From Metridium senile (Eukaryota; Cnidaria; Anthozoa; Actiniaria; Metridiidae): a stretch of 64,000 nucleotides of DNA. Position 1 is the first letter of the stretch, and every line of letters begins with the position of its first letter. Location: assembly GCA_949775045.1 (NCBI GenBank), contig OX459101.1:17576180-17640179 (forward strand). Reading direction: 5' to 3'. Of this stretch, positions 40,501 to 52,500 are shown piece by piece. The position numbers and the translations under genes were made by a program. Under the pieces are notes generated by a model. That model did no database searches, had not been told where the DNA came from, and saw nothing but the letters and a program-made list of their open reading frames with translations.

Positions 40501-43500
40501 ACCACACCACACCACACCACAACAAACAACACCCCACCACAAACGACAACACCACATCAAAACACGCCACATCACAACTGACAACACAGACAAAACCCCA
40601 CCCCAATACATCACAACACAGCCGACACCACACCAAAACACACTACACCACACAACACCAAAAACACACCATCACAACACAACACAAACGACAATACCAC
40701 ACCCACCACACCACAACTGACAATACCTCACACCACACCACACAACATTACAATGTCTACTTAGCTTACAGGGCGTAATCTTTAAGAGATTCCAACAGTT
40801 TTAGTGTAAGATCTTCTCGTTTGGCGCCGAGACAGCACATCATTAGGTGAGCATCAATAAACATCTACAATAAAACATCTATTAGAAATCACGTATTCTG
40901 ATTGGTTGAGGCACGTGATTTATGAGAGCACACAGTACGCGCGTTTGCATGTAAATCAAATATGTCAATTTGTATTTTATAAAAGAAATATAAACTTTCT
41001 TTTTCTGCTGTAAGCATTATATAAAATATCTATTAGACATCACTTATTCTGATTGGTTGAGGCGCGTGCTTTATGAGAGCACACAGCACGCGCGTTTGCA
41101 TGTTGATCAATTTGTATTTGATAAAAGAAATAGAAGACCTGCTTGCTAACAAGGGGCCATTTTGCATGAGCATGCGCGCAACTGCTGCGCTATAACAACC
41201 GTGGGCTCTCGGAACGACATTGTTGTTGCTGCGGAGGCTTTGATTCTGGAGGCCAGTGTGAGCATAATTGCTATTTTTATCTATTGGGACAATTTTTCTA
41301 TCAAAATCAATTAAATATAAGAAAAGTTCACATGATTTTCTTTCAAATTTTATAAAAATCGCCGTGGTATTTTGGCTAGATCTTTAACACGAAGCCAATT
41401 TGTACAGTCATAATATAGTAAAATATATGTACACATCTTCGTCAACAATTAAGTCCTAAAATGTGAATCGATCGTACTGCAATAGTTTATTTCAATGTTA
41501 ATAATGATACAGCTATAGAACTATGCAAAGATCTATATGATAAATCAATTTAGACAAGTTGAATTCTCCAAGCAAAGAAATGCTAAAAATGCCGTGAGTG
41601 CTAAATATCACGTAAGAATTTGCAGAATTCACATCATTCCCCAATTTTCATCGGCAAGAAAACATTATGAACACATTTGTAAAGCTTAAATCTTGATATT
41701 GGTAACCTTAGAACAGTGGTATGTTTTTGGAAATGTAATATTTTCGAATATTTTACATAACAGCTAATAATAGTTAAGCGTAATTATTATACATTTCAAG
41801 AAATTGTCGTTCGAACATTGCGAGTGCGATGTCCATAAACGCTGCCTAATTATATTACTAAACATGTACATTTATCATTTACTTCAATACCTGCAGTAAA
41901 TCTTGACCAGCACTCATCAAAACTAACATAGTATTTGTGTTTATAAACCTAAGCAGCCTCCATATTGTAAACACAAAGTTCTTTATATCAACATTTCTAG
42001 AATAAGATTTTAAACAGTCCCAAACGGTCCAATAACGCCAGTGTTTCTCCTCGTTGTAGGTTGAACCATTTATGAGTATTCTTGAGCCATGACAGAACGT
42101 TTCAGCGTCGAAAACATCCAAATAATATTGTTGAAATTGTCTCTCATGTCGGCGTAATTTATCGCTTGAAGTGAATCACTCATGAAATTTAGACAACTGG
42201 CGCATGCGCACACAAAACGGCCCCTTGTTCTGCTTGCTGTGCTGTATGTAGTTATAAAGCACGAGGGGTATGACAAACTAGGGGACTCCGCTTCGCGTCG
42301 TGCTTCTCTTATAACAGTACTTCTCTCGATAGTGATAGTAATAACGATGACATTGATGATGGTTAATGATGATAGTAATAATGGTAATAATAATAGTAAT
42401 AATGATAATGATAATGATTATGATGATGATGATGATGATGATGATAGTAATAACGATGACATTGATGATGGTTAATGATGATAGTAATAATGGTAATAAT
42501 AATAGTAATAATGATAATGTTAATGATTATGATGATGATGATGATGATGATAGTAATAACGATGACATTGATGATGGTTAATGATGATAGTAATAATGTT
42601 AATAATAATAGTAATAATGATAATGATAATGATTATGATGATGATGATGATAATAATAACGATGACACTGATGATGGTAATGATAATAGTAATAATGGTA
42701 ATAATAAGAGTAATAATGATGATTTTTTTTAATAATTTATTTTTACTATATCTACAAACATACATAATTACCGTAATTTACATTATTACGTAATTAAGTA
42801 ATAATGATGATGAATATGATGATGATGAATATGTTGCTGATTATGATGATAATGGGGGTAGTTATAAGTACTATTACCGGCAAATATGTGCAGGGAGATG
42901 TAGCTTGCGTAGCGGCTATCTCGAAGGAAAGAGGGGAAAGGAAGGGATTAGGAGCGGAGGTGGATTGGGGAGAGAAATCCGTTCCTAGTCTTCTCCCCTC
43001 CCCTTTTTCCTTCGAGAGAGCCGCTACACAGGCTTAGGGAGATGTAACCCTTACCCAGATATGCGTGTCGACCAACTGTGCATAATGAACCAACATTTTA
43101 TCCCATCGGTCCCCGACATTAATACCTACAGGAATCAAGAACAACAACCCCCTTCATTATTTTGTTGATTTAAAATAAAGAGAAAAATGGGGTGTCCCGA
43201 GCTCGTTTTCGATATAATCAGCATTTAATGCGCGCGATTTTTTAAAGCAAAAGTTGTGCCAGCGACAGTGTTGAGAAAAAAAAATTACAATTCATAAGAA
43301 AATAGTTTTTTTTTTTTTATACTATATAAAGCACAAATACCGGTTAGTGAATCATTCGACAATACAACATGGATATTTATGAATAAAAGACAAATAATAA
43401 TATATTATAAACCGAGCGCGAGGTTAATAAGATATTTATTATATAGCAACTTTAGGAAAAAAAAATTATAATAAATAATAAATAGGAAACATAATATTAC

Positions 43501-46500
43501 GACCTGTTCTTCTCCGTATTTTCATGCGAACGTAGTTTTCTCATTGTCATCAAAAAATAATCCGTCAAATAAGAAAATAGAAAAGCAAAAATATTGCGAA
43601 TCAAAGAACTAGTAAAATAAACACAAAAAATAAATATTCAAAGAGAAAAAGCAAAGCTGCTCTCGCTTTTCCGGTCGGTACGGTAAAAGTGCGGCCCGCT
43701 TATTGACCAATGAGATCGTGCGTTATATCTTTGCTATATAATAAATACCTTGATCTGTCATGTTTTGTCTTTACAGTACTTTCAAAACTCGCATAAAGTC
43801 GCGCGAACAAAAATTCCTACGAAAATCTTTTTTTTTTCTACGTTAGAAAAATTAAATTTTTAATTTTTTTTTTGATTTAATGTTTATTTTTTTAGGTTCT
43901 TTCACTTGAGTCCCATGCAAAAATCGTGGGTTTTGCCCTGTTGAAGCTCAAAACGTGTATGGTTTCTAAATAAATTCTTGTATTTTATTCAGCGGTTTTT
44001 GTGTGCGCATTTATCGTGGGCTCAAATCAAACGTTCAAAAGCACTTGGTACAAACATACCTTGTAATTCTAGTCTGTATAGTAACGATCGATGAAGCGTT
44101 AAGCAACTCTCCCCTCCCCTCTCCCCCCTCCCCCCTCCCCTACGCACTTGGTACAAACATACCTTGTAATTCTAGTCTGTATAGTAAAGATGAAGCGTTA
44201 ACCAACTCCCCCACTCCCCCCTCCCCTAAGCACTTGGTGCAAACATACCTTGTAATTCTAGTCTGTATAGTAACGATGAAGCGTTAACCAACCCTCCCCT
44301 CCTCCCTCCCCTAAGCACTTGGTGCAAACATACCTTGTAATTCTAGTCTGTATAGTAAAGATGAAGCGTTAACCAACTCCCCCCCCCCCCCTCCCCCCTC
44401 CCCTAAGCACTTGGTACAAACATACCTTGTAATTCTAGTCTGTATAGTAAAGATGAAGCGTTAATTAACTGGAACGTCGATTCAGCAGAAGCTCTTCGAC
44501 CTATTTCATTGTCAAATAATTCTAAGACAGTTTCAAACTCTCCCTGTAAAGAAAACAATGTCTATATTTACTATCAATTTTATTTACAACAAAAAGACAC
44601 TTTAAACACTTTAATCACTCCTAATCTCCATCCCACCATCAACTCCCGTGAGGAAAGCAGTGAACTAGATCTCCTTTTGTTTTAACCTTTACGGTTGATC
44701 AACTATATATAATCGTATTTCCAACATGTAAATTTATCTATCATTTAGTCTCTGATGATGCCGTTGACGGCGAAAGCTCAGACCCTTAATAAAATACATT
44801 TATAGTAGCAAGGCCTCACTCGATCCTATTCACTTAATGTTTTGATGTTGGTGGTGTTGATTGCATGTGTTGTAGTGGATGCTGTTGTTGTTGGTGGTGG
44901 TGGTTGCATGTGTTGTGATGGTGGTGTTTATTACATGTGTAGTAGTGGATGTTGTTGGTGGTGATGGTGATGTTGATTGCATGTGTTGTAGTGGATGTTG
45001 CTGTTGGTGGTGGTGGTTGCATGTGTTGTGGTGGTGGATGTTGTTGCTGTTCGTGGTGTTGTTGGTGCTGGTTGCTGATGGTGGTGTTGATTACATGTGT
45101 AGTAGTGGATGTTGCTGTTGGTGGTGGTGATGGTGATGGTGGTGTTGATTGCATGTGTTGTAGTGGATGTTGGTGGTGGTGGTGGTGATGTTGATTGCAT
45201 GTGTTGTGGTGGTGGATGTTGTTGCTGTTGGTGGTGTTGTTCATTGCATGTGTTGTTGTCATTGTCGTTCTTGATGTTGATGGTGGTAGTTTCATGTATA
45301 GTTATCATTAATAGACTGAGGCTTTGGCGTGTGGAGTTTTTGAACTCTTCATTGTGACGAAGACTGACATAGATGCAGTCGAAATATCATGGTATGAAAA
45401 CATATAAATACAGTAAAACATTTCTTGTATTGGTGTTGTTGTTGTTGTTGTTGTTGTTGTTGCTGCTGCTGCTGCTGCATCCTCGGGAACCCAGGGGTAA
45501 TCTTCTGTCGCTCGTTTCTCGCTCTCAGAAAAAAATACACCTGGGAACGTAGTCTGTTGGAGCTTGTTCCGGAAGTCAAAATTAAAACTTATTTACAACT
45601 TTCTTTGAATGGTTATCTTGATTTTCATCAAGACCAATCAGGAAAGAGCTGAATTTTGACTTCCGGAACAAGCTCCAACAGACTACGTTCCCAGGGGTAT
45701 TTTTTCTGGGAGCGAGAAAGGAGCGGCAGAAGATTACACCTGGCTTCCCAAGGATGCTGCTGCTGCGGCTGTTGTATTTACATTGCACAGAGAACAATTA
45801 TAGCATTCTGCATGAGGAGTATACTATTAACACGTTTTTTAAACTATGTTACAACCATCACTCCCCGTCGGGGCTCTTCCGTGAGGTTCACTCACACTCA
45901 CTACCACTACACTCAATCAGGGTTCGTGCTGATGTCAGTAAACAAAATCTAAGGAGTTTCCAAGGAGATTGCAAGGACCAAAAAGTAATTTTTAAGCACT
46001 TTTTGCGACAACTTTGATATACGAAAATTTACGAATTTACGAAAATGATGTACAATACTAGAATTTATACTTAACTTTACTTTGAATTTTTACCCTATTT
46101 TAGCTAGAATTAAGGAGTTTTAAAGGAGTTTTTGCTGATTTTCTAAAATTCAAGGGCTTTTCAAGTGCCCTTAAAAACGTAAATCAAATCTAAGGAGTTT
46201 TCAAGGAGTTTAAGGAGTAGCACGAACCCTGATGATACTATAAACACGTTTTTTAAACTATGTTACAACCATCACTCCCCGTCGGGGCTCTTCCGTGAGG
46301 TTCACTCACACTCACTACCACTACATTCCATATGTACAACACATAACTCTGCTCACATGTTGATTTTGGCGGAGGGAGGAAAACCGGATAACCCGGAGAA
46401 AATCCCTTGTGGCATGAGAGAGAACAACACATTAAACAAACTCTATTCACTTGTCGCCCGAGCCGGGAATCGAATCAAGGTTACAGTGGTGAAAGGCCAT

Positions 46501-49500
46501 ATCACTGAGAACAATTATAGCATTCTACATGAGAAGTATATTATAAACACGTTCAAACCTTTTCAACATGGTACAGCGCCCAGTGCCAGAAATTGTGACC
46601 AGTTAATGTATGATCGACCTGCAAGAAAAATAACAAACGATAAACACAGGATGGCACACTTGGTTAGTGCGCGGCGTTCTGTGCGAGAGGTGCTGAGCTC
46701 GATTCCCCGTGACTTCACATTCTTGTTTCAACTTCTCTTCTTTCCGTGTGACTTTAATTAAGGGAACAAAACAACAAAACAGCGTAAAAATGACTCTTAC
46801 AGGTACGAAATCATGTTACGTAACTGATTTTTGAGCCAGAACCCTAAAAGGACCCTAAAAGGTACGCACAGAAAATATTTTTACCCTACAAGGTACGCCG
46901 ATCACCCCTACCACTTGGACAAAGGGAGTACACCCCCCGGGGGAAATTCACACATACTAGCTTTGACATACTCTTTACGATTATGAGGTTTCTCTAACAC
47001 AGCGGACAAACGACTACGCATGCATTGCAAAATTTTAACAGTGGTAAATTTGCCATTGTAAACATTAGGAATTGCTACAGTGTTTGAAGTCGATTGATAA
47101 GAAATTCCTTGAGTATATAAGCTTGAAGTTCCGTGCACATAGCCTTTGTTATATCTTAAAGCTACCATGAGTATTTGTTTATATATTTTGAGAAAAAAGC
47201 GATGAAAGTCGTCTACTCCATAGTATTTATAGAGTTCATACGAATGTCAGATTTGTGTGCTGGATCATTTTACTTGTTTTCTCGCTTTGAAAGTGGCTGA
47301 TTGGTATGGCACAGGCCAAATACACTGAAACGTTAACACAGTGATTTATTTTTTTACTGTTTTATGGTACTTACATTCCAGTTATCAATCGTTTCTTTCA
47401 TGAACACGATTCCTTCATCTAGTCGACCAGTTTCATCAAATATGTGAGCCCGTGCATGTGTTGCCCAGCAGTCTACAGGCATCAATTCAAGACCCTAGCC
47501 ATAGAATGGGATTCACAAAATAAGGCGAAGTTCAAACGTTCACATGTGCCAAATCTAATGTAAACGAATTCAAACAATAGGTTTCGCTTATTTGCATTAG
47601 ATTCGGCACAGGAGAGATGTGGCGTGTGATCTATAGACCCTTTTAATTAGTCCCGAAGTGTTGTGTTTTCCGCGCTTGACGTCAAATTTATTCTTTTCAA
47701 TTCCTTTCATATTATACAAATTTCAAAAGAATAAATTTGACGTGAAGCGCGGAAAATACAACACTTCGGGACTTATTAAAAGAGTCGATAGGCCCAACGT
47801 TTAAACAAAATTGTTTAGCGTTTTTATTTATTTTTTGGTTTGTTTTCTCGTAATACGACTGACTGCGAATGAATAGTGCAATTCACAGTTCCACGCGCCA
47901 TCTTGAAAGGTAGCCTGGCCTTTGCATCTAAGAGAGATGAACGTAGCTTACAATGATAGGGACATCTAAATAATTGTCCCGCGAGGTGTTAAAAGGTCTC
48001 TATCATTCCAAGCTCAACGTTTATCTCGCTTCGTACAAAGGCCCGGCTACCTTTCAAGATGGCGCAGGGAACTGTGAAGGGAATTATTCATAGATCCGCA
48101 ATTTGCTTGAGTGAACATGAAACAATACGCAGTATTCCCACTGGAATATAGAATGTCCGACAAACATCGTAGATTTCAGGAAGATTTACCGCATTTACTG
48201 TTTTTTTCCTAACGTACTCTTAGAATACATAAATTCTAAGACAGACTTATAAAGTTTTCAGTAATCTATGTATATTCGTGCTGTATATTGAGAAAAACGT
48301 ATTTGGCTTGTCGGACATAGCAACAGTAACTAAGATAGAACACAATGGATAGTGGATCTATGAATTATAACACTCAAACCAAAATAAACACCGCAAAGCA
48401 TGCCGGTAAGTAACCATGGGTCTTTAATAACAGTCACAAAAAGACAAACACATCCATCAGGGACGTACCTTTATGGCGTGTTTTTCAGCCTCAGCAAAAC
48501 GTTTATTCTCCTCTAAAGCAAAGGCATACATCCCATACAAGTACCTGGAAATATGTGCAGCAAAAATATAAGAAAATAATAACAATAACTATAAAAACAA
48601 AAATATAAGTATTACACGACTTAACAGTGGAACCCCGTTAATCCGGCCACCGAAGGGACAGCCCAAAGTGGCCGTATTAACAGGGACGAGGCCGCATTGA
48701 GCGGGTACATTTCACTAGAAAATGTATGGGCATGTATTTCGTCGGGACTTGAAAAACTGGCTGCAATAACGGGGTGGTTGTATTGGCCGTAAGGCGGGGT
48801 TCCACTTTATTTTATATTTTCAATCAATCATCTAAATTCACAAATAAAGTTATTGTTATTATTGACACGACTAAAATCTCGGCAAAAACTAAGACGGGTG
48901 AGACAACTTCATCAAATTAGGGACACCTGTCTTTTTGGGCTACAATTTGTTGTTAAAACCACTCCCCCTCCCCCACTACACAATGTTGGCCTGGCAGTCA
49001 TCAAGGAATCATGTTAACTGAAAACCAACATTGAGTCTATGGAGGCGAGGGGAGGGGTAGTCTCCCCCGCAGCCGTTTTTAGCCTAGACTAAAAACGGCT
49101 GCGGGGGAGACTAGGGGAGGGAAGCATTACGGCGAAAAAGTACAGTCGAAGGTCAAAATATAAAAATCATCATTATCATCATCATCACAAAGATTATCAT
49201 AATGATCTACCACCATAATTATCATCACCATCATTACCATCACCATCATTATCATCACTATCATTATCATCACCATAATTATCATCACCATCATTATCAT
49301 CACCATCATTATCATCACTATCATTATCATCACTATCATTATCATTATCATCACCATCATTATCATCACCATCATTATCATTATCGTTAAGTTGTTAAAC
49401 AATCTTCAAAAATTTCTCAATTTAAGTCTTTTTTCTGAATGAACTATGTATGCTATTGGAATTTATACATTTTTGCATTATTGTAATTTTTTCTCATTTA

Positions 49501-52500
49501 GTATCGATAATTTGCCTTCTACTTTTTAACTCCATCATATGATGCATAAAAATTAGTTTACAGGACTTCTTGAAAATCACTAAAGTGAATTAAGGAGCAT
49601 CCTGTTAAAATATCATTATAAAGAAAATAAATTAATAAAATCATCACCATCATCATCATAATAATTATCATCATCACCTATGAAACGAAACCCATCCAAA
49701 TTTTATCACTAATGAATCATTGTTCACGTTTCTGATTGGACGTACGACGTCTTGACACGAGTGAAAAATTGCATACACTTTTGCATACACTTTTGTCTTA
49801 CATAAGGAAATCTCAGTATTTAACCCACATCATACAAAATACAGCCAATCAGAATGCTTGAAAGCCATTGTATATTTGGCAGTATTCAACTGCCTCTTCC
49901 CATGAGACATTGCATGTTTTCTGTATTTTATATGATGTGGGATAAAATAGTTATACAATGTTTTCTCGTGACATACCGTGAATATCCCAATCGTCACTTG
50001 TATCTATTCTTTCCTAAAGGCTCTCGTGTGTACTAAAAAATACAAGTGACTCATGGGATATTCCATGGCACTTGAAACCATTGTATACTGGTAACTAATA
50101 TAAAGAATTGTGTCAGTCTATATTTATAAAAAGCTTAATATGTAATGTTTGAAAAACTCATTAATAATTCATGAGAAATTGACAAAAGAAATCGTAACCA
50201 TGACGAGTGTTTTAACTGAAGTTAAAAGATTCATGAATAATTAATGACTATTTTGTCCAAATTTACAAAAGAAATCATGACAAGTGGTCTAAATCCTGAT
50301 AAAGATTCATCCTAATTTACATAAACTTTAACTGAATTTTCTGTAATAATTAAACTTTCATTAATCCTTGTTTTTTTTACAAATTAAAACACAAAACATA
50401 GGTTGGAGTTTTTTAGGTCATCTGGTAAACTCGCAGTTCGTGTTTTGTCAGGATTTAAACCACTTGGCTTTGCCGCGTGGTTTAAATCCTGATAAAACAC
50501 TCCTGCTCGTTTACTAAACTACACTTAAAGATTCACCCTTATTTACATAAACTTTAACTTGAATTTTCTCTAATAAACTTTCATAAAGCCTTGATTTTTT
50601 TTAACAAAAACTCAACACGGTCACTCAAGTTGTAAGTATAGTTATCAAATTCATGAATAATTTATGACCTATTAGTCCAATCATGGTTGTCCATAGTGGT
50701 CACATGTACAGATCTTTAAAATCCCAATAAAGGATTGATGTTTTATGCATGAGTTTTATTAACTTTGATAAAGATCTGATGAATAAAACATCCGATCTGT
50801 ATTGATCAAAGTTAATAGTGCTGATGGCGCAAACACCAGCAAAGGTCTCATCGCATCACAGACCTTTGCCGGCTTTTCAAACCCTCACACTTTCCTAGCA
50901 TCCTTCTACTGTACCTTACAAGACCCCTTTCAAATATGTGGGTTGTCAAGAGTGACACAGTGCGCATGATCATAATGTAATGATCACGTCATTACTAGAA
51001 ATGTGCATTAATCTTGGACTTTTCTTCAATAACTAATGAGTTTTAAATGAATGTTGGGATTTGATAAGTCACATAAAATATTCGCGCCTGACCTTTATGG
51101 GCTTACAAAGGCTCGTCTGCGGCTCGCCTTTTTAAAAGCCCATCAAGGTCTCCCACTCATATTTTATCTATTACTTTAATAAACCAAAATATTCACTCTT
51201 AAACCAAAATATTCACTCTTAAACCAAAATATAATTATTATAATTATTTTCGCTCTAACATTATTCGCTTTAGACCCAATAATTTCCTCATAGTAAATAC
51301 TTACGGTTGCAATGGTACATCAGGTTTCCATGACGGAAAAACTCCAGCTATAGTCCCCAACAATTCAGGATACTTTCCATGAAGGATGTACGTTTCTTGT
51401 ACTAATTTTAATGCAAATATATCAGTCGGGTGTTCTGTAAGGATATCTTCCCAGTACACACATGCCTTATCTAAATGTCTACAAAAATATAAAGCATACC
51501 TTAGGTAAAGTTAAACATTTGTTGGGTGGCATGGGTGGCTGGCTAGCGGTGTGAGCGCTGGCCTTTCACCGCTGTGGTCCAGGTTCCAGTCCCAGCTCAG
51601 GCATGGATTATATGTGAGTTGAGTTTGTCTGATGTGTTCTTCTCTCCTATGACACAAGGGTTTTTCTCCGGGTTATCCGGTTTTCCTTCCTTCACAAAAA
51701 TGAACATGTGAGCCAAGTTATATGCAAAATAATTAACGTAGAGGTAGTGAGTGTGTGTCTGACACGTGTCCAGCTAGAAGATTGAGATGTTAAAAAAGTG
51801 ATTGATCTATTTTATTTTGTAGGTAATTCACATTCATTTTTGTATTAGAAGAAAGAAGGCAATTAGCAGGACGTGGTCAAGTGACCATTTTCAACAAATA
51901 AAAAATAACTAAATCACTTTTTTAACGCCTCAATCTTCTAGCTGTACACGTGTGCCCTACTAATGGGTAAGACTCAGACACACACTCACTACCTCTACGT
52001 TTAATTATTTTGCACACAATTCAACTCACATGTTCATTTTTGCCAAGGGAGGAAAACCGGATAGCCCGGAGAAAAAACCTTGTGGCATAAGAGAAAAGAA
52101 CACATCAAACAAACACAACTCACATATAATCCATGCCCCAGCCGGGACTCGAACCTGGACCACAGCGGTGAGAGGCCAGTACTAGCTCTAGGCCACCCAT
52201 GCCACCCAATAACAGAACATTTTTCATGCCACCTGATAACAGAAAATTAGGGATAGCACAAAATGAATTCCAGAATTTTATCTTGCATTTTACAAGATCT
52301 TAACAACATGTAAAACTTGTGAATCTAACTATTCTGGAGTGCAAATATGATACATACCCATGATAGCACTCCTTGTATCCCAAAGCGTATTTCTTTTCAC
52401 GTTCTGTTACATTGTCTTTTGCCGCAAGATCCATGATAAAGTCATAGTTCTTCTTCATCTCTGGGTTGCTGTCAAGGTCAACATGGATTATCGGCATGCC

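Noticed and set aside
42182..42793. Poly-Met/Asp/Asn ORFs
   Set aside because: Products of the GATGAT/AATAAT minisatellite.
44834..45357. His/Thr-rich and Cys/Val-rich ORFs
   Set aside because: Frames of the GTTGATTGCATGTGTTG minisatellite in an intron.
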